From NCBI RefSeq assembly GCF_003334855.1, contig NZ_QOWE01000017.1, positions 1 through 64,000 on the forward strand: a stretch of DNA of 64,000 nucleotides, written 5' to 3'. Shown here piece after piece: positions 34,305 to 43,725 of this stretch. Below the pieces are notes generated by a model. It had not been told where the DNA came from and did not search any database. It saw only the letters and a list, made by a program, of their open reading frames with translations. The number at the start of each line of letters is the position of its first letter. Within the stretch, counting starts at the first letter, position 1. The position numbers and the translations under genes are program-made. This stretch comes from Larkinella punicea (lineage in GTDB: Bacteria > Bacteroidota > Bacteroidia > Cytophagales > Spirosomataceae).

Positions 34305-34412
34305 GCCCCTAAATCCCGAAACGTCGGCCCGGCCTAAAGGGGACTTTTCAAATCCGGATCAGCCGAGTCCAAGTCCCCTTTAGGCCGGGCCGACGTTTCG
34401 GGATTTAGGGGC
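34305..34412. repeat. perfect 42-base inverted repeat
   Basis: Bases 34305-34346 are the exact reverse complement of 34371-34412, with a 24-base loop. The right arm ends 8 bases from the stop of the cytochrome c/HEAT gene (34421). A stem of 42 perfect pairs is far beyond an ordinary terminator. Confidence 0.9.
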
Positions 34413-34420
34413 TATCTTTT

Positions 34421-37400
34421 CTATTTCGCCTTCCGGATATACGCCAGTAAATCCGCCATTTGCTGCGGGTTGATCTGCTTTTCCAAACCGGCGGTCATCG
34501 CCGACATGTTCATGGCTTTCAGCGTTTCGATGTCCTGCCGGGCAATGGTGGTTTCCTGGCCGCCCTGGTTGCGCAGCGTAAGGGCCGTTGGCGTTTCGGT
34601 CGAGATCAATCCCTGCTGGGTTTCGCCGTTTTTCAGCGTGATGGTCCAGAGGTCATAGCCGTCGGCGATGGACAGGTTCGGGTTCAGAATATCGCCCAGA
34701 ATGGACGCTGGTCGCCGGTTTCGGATGGTCGCCAGATCGGGGCCGAACGCAATCCCACCCGTGCTGCCAATCTGGTGACACAAGGCGCAATTCTGTTGGA
34801 AAACCAGCGCGCCTTTGTCCGCATCAGCCGGTAATTCCAGCGAAGTCTGGTATTGTTTAATGACCTCATCCCGCTGTTTGTCGCGTTTGGTGAGCAGCAC
34901 CCGCGCCCGGTTTCGCGATTCGACGTTTGAGTTTGCCATCAAACCCACGCTGCGGGGCCAGCCGATGCTGTTCTGGTCGATGGTTCCTTTTTCGACGGCA
35001 TCCAGCAGCAGCTTGATCCGGGATTGTCGTACCGGGTCCGGGCCGCTGAAAAACGTAGCGATGGCCGGTTCGCGGATGTCGGGCGTCATGACCGGCCACT
35101 TTTGCAACACGTAGTCACTAACCGTGGCATCGGGGATCGAACTCAGGGTTTTCAATGCGGCCACCTGCACCGAAAGGGGCTCATTGGGCGCAATCATTTT
35201 TTTCAGGAGCGGAATCTGGGGCGTGGCGTCGCGCAGGGCCAGAAAACCGAGGGCTTCCGACCGCTTCTCTTCCGACTGTTTCGGATCAGCCGCCGTCTGA
35301 ACCGCCTGTTGAAAAGCTGCCATTGTCTGGGCGTCGTCCGGCAGGCCGGTTACCTGCAAAAACTGAAGGCAGGCTGAGCGAACGGAAGGGGAGGAGTGAT
35401 TGAAAAAAGACTGGATCAGCAGTTGTTGTTCTGCCAGAAAATTCGAGTCGAGCGTCGAGTTTCGCCGTTTTACGCCCTGGGCGACGCCTTTGATGATGGA
35501 GGGCTGCCACGTTTCTTTTTCCGCCGAAACCGGAACGAGTGCTTTCTCCAGAAGCGAATGAATCGTTTTCGGAGGCTGACTCGCCCCGGTCATGGCACTG
35601 AGCCGCTCGACCAGCGAACCATACGCCGGTTGGTCGGGCTTGTAACGCGTCAAAACCGCATTGAGCAAATCGCCTTTTTGCGACGCGGGCGCGGAAAGGG
35701 CCGCGATCTGAACCCATTGGTCGTCGATGTCGGTGAACAACAGTTTCTGCCGCACGCTGGCCGCTTCGGGGGATTCAACAAAACCGAGGGTGCAAAGCAA
35801 CTGAAACCGCACTTTCGGATCGCTGTCGGACGGCATCGCCAGCAACGCCGGAATGAGCGCCGGGGCGGTTTTTAGATGCGCTTCCGCCAGTTTGATCGCG
35901 TTGGTTCGGACACCCGGAACCGGGTCTTTCAAAGCCGCCGTAATCAATTCCGGGCGAAGTTTGTTCAGCCCTTCGAGCGTCCAGAGGGCGTGCAGACGAC
36001 CCAGGGGCGACGACGGATTTTTGGCCATAACTTCCAATCCGGCTACATCCTGGGGCGTCGCGCGATCCAGCAAAAGTCGCTGGGCATTTCGGCGCCACCA
36101 GCTATTGCGGTCGGCCAGTTTTTCGATCAACTGCGCATTGGACGCCTTCCCCAGCAGGTCTTTGTTCAGGACGGCGGGTTGAGTTCCTTTGGGCGTGATG
36201 CGGTAGATGCGGCCCTGATCTGTTCCGTTGTATAAGGCCCCGGATTTGATAACGTCTTCGGCCATCCATTCGGGGTGTTCGACAATTTGCCGGTAATAAT
36301 CAATGACATACAGCGCGCCATCGGGTCCGACGTACATATTGACGGGTCGAAACCAGGCGTCCGTCGAAGCCAGAAATTCTTTGCCGGTATGGACCCGGCT
36401 GGCCGTAAAACTGGCTCCTTTTCCATGAATTTTATCGAAATGTACCAAGTTGCTCACGGGTTCGGCCACAAACGTCACGCTGTCGTACAGGGCCGGAAAC
36501 GCCCCGCCCAGATACGCCGTTATGCCACAGGCCGACGTGATCACGCCAATATCCGTGAGCAACTGCATCTGCGGATTTTTGGTGATCGGAAATACTTCGG
36601 CGGCATTCCCGTGGTCCGAAATCGACTGGGTGACGTTGGAAACCAGCAAATCCGGATTGCGCTTCAGATACGGCGTCGTGATGACTTCGTGGAAGGCGTG
36701 ATTGGCGTTGCTCACCAGCAGGCGGTTTCCCCAGGCGTCGAAGGTATGACCAAACTGCGTATTGCCGGCCACCGGTTCCAGTTCGTAGCGGTCGGGCCGA
36801 AACCGGACGCTGCGGCCACTGGCGTTGTCGGGCAGACGGATGCCGTCGGGCTTTTTGGGAAAGAATACATCACTCCCGCGGTCGCCAAATTCTTCCTTGT
36901 ACACCTGCGCCGTCACCGCCGATTCGTGGGCGAGGTAAATCCAGTTGTCGAGACCCAGCAAGGGCGCGTTGACGTTGTGTTGTGGGTTAGAAAGGGCAAA
37001 ACCGGTCAGGACCGTGTCGCGGACGTCGGATTTGCCATCGCCATCGGTATCTTCCAGGTAGTAGACATTCGGTGCATCAGTCACCAGCACGCCTTTTTTC
37101 CAGCGCATGATGCCGGTGGGCAGCACAAGATTCTCGGCAAAAACCGTACTCTTGTCCATGCGCCCGTCGCCATCTGAATCGGTGAGCAGTTTGATTTTTC
37201 CGGTACCGGTTTTGTCGAGTGGATAACCGTGCATTTCCACGACGTAAAATCGCCCGTCCTCGTCAATTTCCATCGCAACCGGATCGGCCACCAGCGGTTC
37301 GCTGGCCACCAGTTCGATCTGAAAACCGGGTTCGAGTTCGAACGTTTTCAAAGCCTCTTCGGGAGAGGTTCCCGAAGAGGTAGACGACTTCTGACAACCC

Positions 37401-37474
37401 GGCACCATCACCAGGCTGGCAGCGATCAGACTGTAAAAAAGGTACTGCTGTATTGTAGTCAATGAAATTACCAT
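34421..37474 (-). CDS. PVC-type dehydrogenase-like lipoprotein with HEAT repeats and cytochrome c
   Basis: The 1017-residue lipoprotein (lipobox MVPGC, C27) begins with a beta-propeller of the membrane-bound dehydrogenase type (about 40-425; VAMEIDEDGRFYVVEMHGYP, DSDGDGRMD). A HEAT-repeat solenoid follows (about 440-860), then a class I cytochrome c domain with CALCH and a distal Met (about 885-1015). This architecture is frequent in Planctomycetota and Bacteroidota and is thought to oxidise carbohydrates; the substrate is unproven. Its start is 4 bases after the SusD stop codon, so it is almost certainly in the sus operon. Confidence 0.9.
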   Translation of the reverse strand: MVISLTTIQQYLFYSLIAASLVMVPGCQKSSTSSGTSPEEALKTFELEPGFQIELVASEPLVADPVAMEIDEDGRFYVVEMHGYPLDKTGTGKIKLLTDSDGDGRMDKSTVFAENLVLPTGIMRWKKGVLVTDAPNVYYLEDTDGDGKSDVRDTVLTGFALSNPQHNVNAPLLGLDNWIYLAHESAVTAQVYKEEFGDRGSDVFFPKKPDGIRLPDNASGRSVRFRPDRYELEPVAGNTQFGHTFDAWGNRLLVSNANHAFHEVITTPYLKRNPDLLVSNVTQSISDHGNAAEVFPITKNPQMQLLTDIGVITSACGITAYLGGAFPALYDSVTFVAEPVSNLVHFDKIHGKGASFTASRVHTGKEFLASTDAWFRPVNMYVGPDGALYVIDYYRQIVEHPEWMAEDVIKSGALYNGTDQGRIYRITPKGTQPAVLNKDLLGKASNAQLIEKLADRNSWWRRNAQRLLLDRATPQDVAGLEVMAKNPSSPLGRLHALWTLEGLNKLRPELITAALKDPVPGVRTNAIKLAEAHLKTAPALIPALLAMPSDSDPKVRFQLLCTLGFVESPEAASVRQKLLFTDIDDQWVQIAALSAPASQKGDLLNAVLTRYKPDQPAYGSLVERLSAMTGASQPPKTIHSLLEKALVPVSAEKETWQPSIIKGVAQGVKRRNSTLDSNFLAEQQLLIQSFFNHSSPSVRSACLQFLQVTGLPDDAQTMAAFQQAVQTAADPKQSEEKRSEALGFLALRDATPQIPLLKKMIAPNEPLSVQVAALKTLSSIPDATVSDYVLQKWPVMTPDIREPAIATFFSGPDPVRQSRIKLLLDAVEKGTIDQNSIGWPRSVGLMANSNVESRNRARVLLTKRDKQRDEVIKQYQTSLELPADADKGALVFQQNCALCHQIGSTGGIAFGPDLATIRNRRPASILGDILNPNLSIADGYDLWTITLKNGETQQGLISTETPTALTLRNQGGQETTIARQDIETLKAMNMSAMTAGLEKQINPQQMADLLAYIRKAK

Positions 37475-37478
37475 TGGG

Positions 37479-39125
37479 TCAGTAATTCGGGTTTTGGGTC
37501 AGCTTCGTATTCTGGTTCAACGCCGATTGCGGGATCGGCAGCAAATAGTTTTTATTGGCAAAAAACGTTTTGCCGCCTTCCGGTGCGGGAATGACCGTGT
37601 ACACCGGTTTGCCGCCTACCAGCTCAATTTTCATGGCGTGTAACGTTCCGTTCAGGTTCTTTTCGGCCAGCTTCAACCGCATCAGATCGAACCACCGCCG
37701 TTCTTCAAACGCCAGTTCCACCCGGCGTTCCCGCATGATGGCCACCCGCATCTCGGCCTGCGTCAAGCCGGTTTTCAGGTTCGGTAATTCCGACCGCGTC
37801 CGCACCTGGTTGATGGCGGCATACACCGACGCATCCGGCCCAACGGCTTCGTTCTGCGCTTCGGCATAACTCAGCAGCACCTCCGCATAGCGGTAAATAA
37901 TGAAACTGCCGCTGTTCAACAAATGGTTGCCGTTGACGGTGTATTTCGGATTCAGTCCTTTCCGCAAATAATAGCCGGTATTGGTCGCTTCATTGGTATT
38001 ACTCAAATCCGTCGCATTCCGACTACCGACGCCCTGTTTCATCACCATTTCGGCACCCACCCAGATCGATCCGTCGTAGACAATGGACTGATAAAACCGC
38101 TTTTCCCGGTTCACATACGGGTTCTGAGGATCGTAGCCCGAAGCCGGATCCGAAATCGGTAAACCGTTGGCCATCGCGTATTCGTCCACGAGTTCCTGCG
38201 TCGGATCGACGCCACCGTAGGCTTTTTGAACCCCGCCGACCATCCAGGGGCCCCAAAGGCCTTCTTTGCCGCTGCCCAGGGCCGTTCCGCCGAGGTATTG
38301 CTTGGCAAAAAGCACTTCCACATTGTTGTTGTTGTCCTCGTAAAATTGCGTTTCGTAATTGGAAAACAGGCTGTGCGAACCCAGATCGATGACACGCTTG
38401 TTGGTAGCGGCCGCCAATGCCCAGCGGGTTTTGTCGTTGGCGGTATTTTTCAACGGGCTGGCCCAGAACAGCTCGCACCAGCCTTTGAGGGTCAGCGCCG
38501 TCGCTTTGGAAACCCGACCCGCTTCGGCCTTGAGCGGCAGGTCATCGACAATGGCGGCACACTCGTCCACAATGAATTTGTAAGTTTCCTCGTCGGTGTT
38601 GCGCGCCCGGAAAATGGCGTCGCCCTGCGTGTTCTGGTTCAGTGAACTGGTGATGATCGGAACCCCGCCGTGGGCTGTCCACAGTAATTGATAGTAGTAG
38701 GCGCGTAAAAACCGGGCTTCTGCAATTTTTGGTTTCTTCCAGGTATCCGGAAAGGCCGACGCCGTTACTTTTTCGATGAATAAATTGGCCCGGCGGATGT
38801 TAGCGTACTGCCCCCACCAGTTGGGGGCGTTGCTGGCCGTATACACCGACGGCGAGTATAACACCCGGCTGGGCAGCCCGTTGACGCCGTTCATGGCATT
38901 GTCCGTAAAATTTTCCCACGGATCGAAGCCGTTGAACGGACCCGGAATGCCCGAATACACGTTGTTCAGAAACAGGTCGGCCGTGGCGGCATCTGTCCAG
39001 ACGATACTGTCTGATATCTGGTCTTTGGGGGCCACTTCCAGAAAATCTTTGCAGGAGAAAACTCCCAGGATCAGGAACAGCAAAGCTACTTTGCCATTCA
39101 ACTTTATAAGCCTAGACAGGTTCAT
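37479..39125 (-). CDS. susD: RagB/SusD family nutrient-binding outer-membrane lipoprotein
   Basis: The 548-residue lipoprotein (lipobox VFSC, C25, then Lys-Asp) has the SusD plan: an N-terminal SusD-like helical region with DQISDSIVWTDAATADLFLNNVY, TPR-like helices, and a C-terminal region with MRERRVELAFEERRWFDLMR, the characteristic family phrase. It caps the SusC channel at the cell surface and binds the glycan. It lies 21 bases after susC and 4 bases before the cytochrome c/HEAT gene. The ligand cannot be read from sequence. Confidence 0.95.
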   Translation of the reverse strand: MNLSRLIKLNGKVALLFLILGVFSCKDFLEVAPKDQISDSIVWTDAATADLFLNNVYSGIPGPFNGFDPWENFTDNAMNGVNGLPSRVLYSPSVYTASNAPNWWGQYANIRRANLFIEKVTASAFPDTWKKPKIAEARFLRAYYYQLLWTAHGGVPIITSSLNQNTQGDAIFRARNTDEETYKFIVDECAAIVDDLPLKAEAGRVSKATALTLKGWCELFWASPLKNTANDKTRWALAAATNKRVIDLGSHSLFSNYETQFYEDNNNNVEVLFAKQYLGGTALGSGKEGLWGPWMVGGVQKAYGGVDPTQELVDEYAMANGLPISDPASGYDPQNPYVNREKRFYQSIVYDGSIWVGAEMVMKQGVGSRNATDLSNTNEATNTGYYLRKGLNPKYTVNGNHLLNSGSFIIYRYAEVLLSYAEAQNEAVGPDASVYAAINQVRTRSELPNLKTGLTQAEMRVAIMRERRVELAFEERRWFDLMRLKLAEKNLNGTLHAMKIELVGGKPVYTVIPAPEGGKTFFANKNYLLPIPQSALNQNTKLTQNPNY

Positions 39126-39146
39126 CGCGGGTGTTTGTTTTCAGGA

Positions 39147-42100
39147 TTAAAACGTTACATTCAAGCCAACTGAAATTACTTTCTGCTGCGGATAACTCCA
39201 GGCATTGGCCTGCGTAATTTCCGGGTCAAAATTCCGCAGTTTCGTCCACGTCAGGATGTTTTGTCCGGACACGTAGACCCGCGCATTCTGGATTTTTATT
39301 TTCTGCGTGATCACCGATGGAATCGAATACGACAGGGTGGCACTTTTCAACCGGAGGTAGCTGGCATCGCCGATCCAGAACGACGATACCTGTGTGTTGT
39401 TGGTCGTCGGGGCGTTGGTGATGCGTGGATAGGTGGCATCCGGATTTTCCGGCGTCCAGTAGTCCAGCGTCTCCCGAACCGCACCCATGCCGTTGCTGAA
39501 TGCCCAGGCCGCACTGCCCGAATAATAGAAGTTGGTTTTGGCCGCGCCCTGAAACAGCAGGTCGAGCGTAAAGCCTTTGTACTGAATGTTCGGCGCAAGG
39601 CCATAAATGATTCGGGGCGTGGCTACGGCGTCACCAATTCGGGTGAGGTCGTCGTCGTTGATTTTGCCGTCGTTGTTCATGTCCTGATACCGGATGTCGC
39701 CGGGTTGCACCTTGCCCCAGGGTTGGGTGGCAATACCGGTTTTCAGATTCCCGGCTTCGTCAAAATCGGCCACCTGAAACAAACCGAGTGATTGAAAGCC
39801 AAACTGTGTTCCGAGCGGTTTTCCGGTCAACCGGCGGTTGAGGTTGTTATAGGTTGCCCCCGCTTCAAACACCTGTAACAGCTTGTTTTTGGCGTACGTA
39901 AAATTGCCGTTCAGCGAAACGCGCAGGCCGGATGCAAACCGGTGTGCCGAGCCAATGGACAGGTCGATGCCCTGGTTTTGCATGATCCCGGCATTCACCT
40001 GGCTCAGTCCGATTCCGTATTCGGACGGCACAATGACGTCGGGGTTGACCAGCATGTTGGAGCGTTTTTCGTAGAAATAATCCATTTCCAGGTTCAACAG
40101 GCCTTTCCATAACGTGGCTTCCAAACCGATGTCGGTCTTTTTCGCGCGTTCCCAGGTGATGTTCGGATTCGGTTCGTTGCGTTCGCGGAGGGCCTGAACG
40201 GCGTTGCCACCAAGCACATAGGCCGGACCCACTACGCTGTAGGTACTCATGTACTGAAAGGCACTCCCGGCCAGCGCGCCCACTTCGCCATACGATCCCC
40301 GCAGTTTCAGGTTGTCGATCCAGCGCACATTGTCCTTGATGAAATTCTCTTCCGACAAGCGCCAGCCGAGCGAGAAGGCCGGGAAAAAACCGTAGCGGTT
40401 TTCGGGGGCAAAGTAATAGCTGCCGTCGTAGCGACCGCTGGCTTCGAAGAGGTATTTGTCGGCGTAATCATACGTAACCCGGTAAACCAGACCCATTTGC
40501 CGGCCGTAGTTGGAGGTTCCGGTGGTCGTCATATCGGCCTGGCTCGAACTGCCCATGTCGAGTTCGTCGATGCTCAGGTTGTAGTTCCGGCGCGTGGCAC
40601 CCAACAGCATCGCGTCATTGGCTTTGGCTTCAAAAACCGCCAGGGCGCCCACGGTGCTTTTGCCAAATGACCGCACGTAATTCAGGCTGGCCTGGTAGGT
40701 CAACTGCTGGGTCTGGTTGTAGGTCTGGTTCAATGACGATTTGGCCTGACCGAAAATGCCGTCGGTGATCACTTTCGTTGCCGTATTGATCGTGGCCAGG
40801 TGAACCGGGGTCGTCCAGATTTTATCCAGAATCATGGTCGGATCGTAGGCAATCGTGCCTTTGGCCACCAGCCCCGGAATGAACAGAATCTCCTGTTCGA
40901 CAGACAGTTGCGAATACAAAGCCGTCGTGTTGGTTTTCTGGTAGCCGCTGTTGTAAATGCTGCCGGTGACGTAGGTGCCGTTCATGCCGTTGCTGAAAAA
41001 CAGGGGACCGTTTTGCAGGTGGGAATAGGCGATCAGTTCAAAAAGACGCGGTGTTCCGATGGAAGGATATTGGGATTTCTGTACCCTTCCGTTCAGATTA
41101 AAAGAAATTTTGGTGGTTTTGGTGGCCTGCGCATCCAGGTTGATGGCCAGGTTATACCGTTTGTTGTTGGTCGACGGCCACATCCCGGCCTGGTACTGAT
41201 ACCCCAGGCTGGCGTAGTATTTAATCCGCTCGGCACCGCCCGACAATTCGATGTTGTGGGTGGTGATGACGGCGTTGCGGTTGACAATTTCCTTGACGTA
41301 ATTATCCGCCGGGTACGAATCGTTGTCGGAACCGTCCCTGAATTTCTGTAACGCTTCCGCCGAATACGGTTCTGGTAACCCGGCGTATTTGGCGGCTGCG
41401 TTTTTCAGGCTGGCAAAATCGTAGCCGTACAAATAATCGGGCATGACGGTCGGATTCTGAAAGCCGACATAGGCATTATACGTCAGCGACGGCGTGCCGG
41501 TTTTTCCACGCTTGGTCGTCACCAGAACGACGCCATTGGCCCCGGCCACTCCGTAGGGTGCCACGGCTGCGGCATCTTTCAGAATCGTAAACGTTTCAAT
41601 GGTGTTGGGATCGAGCTGCTGAAAACTGCGGGGGATATTGTCTACGATCAGCAGCGGCTGGTTGTTGCCCGTGGAGGAAATTCCGCGAATGTAAATGTTG
41701 GAACCGTCGCGGCCGGGTTCGCCGGAAGCCTGTTTGACGATGACGCCCGGCAACCGGCCACCCAGGCTGTTGCTCAGGTTGGTGACGGGAACGGAGGCAA
41801 TTTCTTCTCCTTTCATGGCCGAAACAGCCGCCGTCACCGAGGTTTTCTTCTGAACCCCGTAGCCCACCACGACGACTTCGCTCAACGCTTTGATGTCCGG
41901 TTTCAGGCTGACGTTGATTTCGGTACGGCCACCGACCAGCACTTCCTGCGGTTCGTAGCCCACAAAACTAAAGACCAAAACCGCTTCCGGGCCGGGAATG
42001 GCCAGCTTGTAGGTGCCGGTTCCGTCGGTGGTGGTTCCGCGCGTCGATCCTTTCAGGACAATGCTCACACCGGGTAGGTCTTCACCTTTTCCGGCATCCC

Positions 42101-42596
42101 TCACCCGGCCCTGAATGGTGATGTCGGCGACGACCGGTTTTTCCACCACCCGGGCCGCCGGAACCTCTAGCGCTGCTGCTTCGGTGGTCGGTCGGCTTTC
42201 GGTTTGGCGGGCAAAGGGGGCTTCGGGAAATCGACTCGGATTGATGTCCGACCTCCGCTGCGGTTCTTTGGCGGTGATCACGTAGCCCCCATTTTTCGAT
42301 TTTTTATAGCTTAATCCAAACGGTTTTAACACCGTCTCCAGGTTGGTTTCCAGCCGGTCGTCCCAGTGAATGGCGTCCGACGAAACGACATAGCCCTCCA
42401 CAATCCGGTCGAAAAACAGAATATCTACTTTATAATGGTTTTTCAGTTCCCGCAGGGTTTCTTTCAACTGGCGGTTTTCGGGCCTCACGGACAGCGGCTG
42501 GCGGGCTGAGGTCTGGGCCTTCGCGAGCATTTGGGCAAAACCCGGCTGGATAACACCCAGCAGCAGAATCAGCAGTGGTGGTATTCTTTTTTTCAT
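39147..42596 (-). CDS. susC: SusC/RagA TonB-dependent outer-membrane transporter with STN domain
   Basis: From 42596 (MKKRIPPLLILLLGV) the product has 1149 residues and a signal peptide. A secretin/TonB N-terminal (STN) domain (about 40-115) precedes a carboxypeptidase-regulatory-like domain (about 150-230; DLPGVSIVLKGSTRGTTTD), a TonB-box-like LSEVVVVGYG, a plug (DGSNIYIRGISS) and a large beta-barrel ending in an aromatic strand (KVISVGLNVTF). The STN domain marks a transporter that signals through the FecR anti-sigma and ECF sigma factors encoded directly upstream, so the imported substrate should induce the locus. It pairs with the SusD gene that follows. Confidence 0.96.
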   Translation of the reverse strand: MKKRIPPLLILLLGVIQPGFAQMLAKAQTSARQPLSVRPENRQLKETLRELKNHYKVDILFFDRIVEGYVVSSDAIHWDDRLETNLETVLKPFGLSYKKSKNGGYVITAKEPQRRSDINPSRFPEAPFARQTESRPTTEAAALEVPAARVVEKPVVADITIQGRVRDAGKGEDLPGVSIVLKGSTRGTTTDGTGTYKLAIPGPEAVLVFSFVGYEPQEVLVGGRTEINVSLKPDIKALSEVVVVGYGVQKKTSVTAAVSAMKGEEIASVPVTNLSNSLGGRLPGVIVKQASGEPGRDGSNIYIRGISSTGNNQPLLIVDNIPRSFQQLDPNTIETFTILKDAAAVAPYGVAGANGVVLVTTKRGKTGTPSLTYNAYVGFQNPTVMPDYLYGYDFASLKNAAAKYAGLPEPYSAEALQKFRDGSDNDSYPADNYVKEIVNRNAVITTHNIELSGGAERIKYYASLGYQYQAGMWPSTNNKRYNLAINLDAQATKTTKISFNLNGRVQKSQYPSIGTPRLFELIAYSHLQNGPLFFSNGMNGTYVTGSIYNSGYQKTNTTALYSQLSVEQEILFIPGLVAKGTIAYDPTMILDKIWTTPVHLATINTATKVITDGIFGQAKSSLNQTYNQTQQLTYQASLNYVRSFGKSTVGALAVFEAKANDAMLLGATRRNYNLSIDELDMGSSSQADMTTTGTSNYGRQMGLVYRVTYDYADKYLFEASGRYDGSYYFAPENRYGFFPAFSLGWRLSEENFIKDNVRWIDNLKLRGSYGEVGALAGSAFQYMSTYSVVGPAYVLGGNAVQALRERNEPNPNITWERAKKTDIGLEATLWKGLLNLEMDYFYEKRSNMLVNPDVIVPSEYGIGLSQVNAGIMQNQGIDLSIGSAHRFASGLRVSLNGNFTYAKNKLLQVFEAGATYNNLNRRLTGKPLGTQFGFQSLGLFQVADFDEAGNLKTGIATQPWGKVQPGDIRYQDMNNDGKINDDDLTRIGDAVATPRIIYGLAPNIQYKGFTLDLLFQGAAKTNFYYSGSAAWAFSNGMGAVRETLDYWTPENPDATYPRITNAPTTNNTQVSSFWIGDASYLRLKSATLSYSIPSVITQKIKIQNARVYVSGQNILTWTKLRNFDPEITQANAWSYPQQKVISVGLNVTF

Positions 42597-42651
42597 GGAG
42601 GTAAATAAGAAGAATGGGTTAGTAAGCAGAAATGAGAAGAAGTACGGTGGG

Positions 42652-43656
42652 TTAATGCGCAGGATTCGGAATGACAATGTGGTTGCCGGTACGTTTGTAG
42701 GTCAGGGCCGACCCTTCCATCAGTGACTCCAGGAGTTCTTCGGCGTTGCGGGCTGTAAATGAGCCGGAAACGGTCCATTTAGCCAGTTTGGGATCGGTGA
42801 TTTCCAGCACCAGGCCGTAGTTTTCCTTGAACAGATGGGTGATTTCTTCGAGTGTCGTTTCTTCAAACACAAAGCGGTTTTCGCGCCAGGCCGATGCGTT
42901 TTCTGGCTGACTCAGTTTCCGGAGTTGGACCTGCCCATCGCGCCGGTTCAGGGTCACCAGATCGCCGGGTTTCATCATCAGTTGCCGGGGCGACTGGCCC
43001 TCCTGGTACCGGAGCTGCACTTTCCCTTTGTTCAAAACCACTTTGCCGCCCCGCTCCCGATTGTACACCGAAAATTCAGTACCGAGAACGACGACCTCGA
43101 AGTTGCGGTTTGTCTTGACCACAAACCGCTGATCGTCTGTCGTATGGGTGACCGAAAACGTGGCCTCACCCGACAGGGCCACATCCCGCGTCTGATAACC
43201 AAATCCAAACCGGGGGACCTTCAGCGTCGAGTTGGCATTCAAGGTCACTTCACTGCCATCGGCCAGTGTCAGTTGCCGGGTTTCGCCGTAGGTTGTGGTA
43301 TATTTTTCGTTCATGAGATCGTCGCGAAACACCCAGCCACTTCCGACCAGCAAAGCCACTGAAGCAGCAGCAACCCACCGAAACCAGGGCTGTTGGGTCA
43401 CTGGAATGGGCCGATCGATACCAGCCGGTTCGTCTTCTTGCGGGTCCTGAGCCATCCGCATCTGGTGCCGGTCGAGGGCGGTCTGGACATCGGCCACATA
43501 CTGCGGATTCTGGCTTTCCCAGATTTCGAGCCAGTGGAAAAACTGTTCCCGGTTGTCTGTATTTTTGGCCCATTCGTCGATCAATTGCTTCTGGAAAGCC
43601 GTAGTGCGACCCGCGAAGTAGTTGAACAAGAGTTCTTTCGTTACCTGTGTTTTCAT
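42652..43656 (-). CDS. fecR: FecR family anti-sigma factor
   Basis: The 334-residue protein has a cytoplasmic N-terminal part (about 1-90) that would hold the sigma factor, one transmembrane helix (about 92-108, WVAAASVALLVGSGWVF), and a periplasmic FecR beta domain (TTYGETRQLTLADGSEVTLN, VVLNKGKVQLRYQEG). The last part (FVFEETTLEEITHLFKENYG) is an STN-like DUF4974 module. It relays the signal from the SusC STN domain in the periplasm to the sigma factor. The gene lies 69 bases after the sigma gene and 55 bases before susC. Confidence 0.95.
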   Translation of the reverse strand: MKTQVTKELLFNYFAGRTTAFQKQLIDEWAKNTDNREQFFHWLEIWESQNPQYVADVQTALDRHQMRMAQDPQEDEPAGIDRPIPVTQQPWFRWVAAASVALLVGSGWVFRDDLMNEKYTTTYGETRQLTLADGSEVTLNANSTLKVPRFGFGYQTRDVALSGEATFSVTHTTDDQRFVVKTNRNFEVVVLGTEFSVYNRERGGKVVLNKGKVQLRYQEGQSPRQLMMKPGDLVTLNRRDGQVQLRKLSQPENASAWRENRFVFEETTLEEITHLFKENYGLVLEITDPKLAKWTVSGSFTARNAEELLESLMEGSALTYKRTGNHIVIPNPAH

Positions 43657-43725
43657 AAGTCAGACCGGTTTAGGGCTGGCAAAAACCGCCACGCCAAAAA
43701 CCCATTTCAGGAAGTTGTTGTGGTT

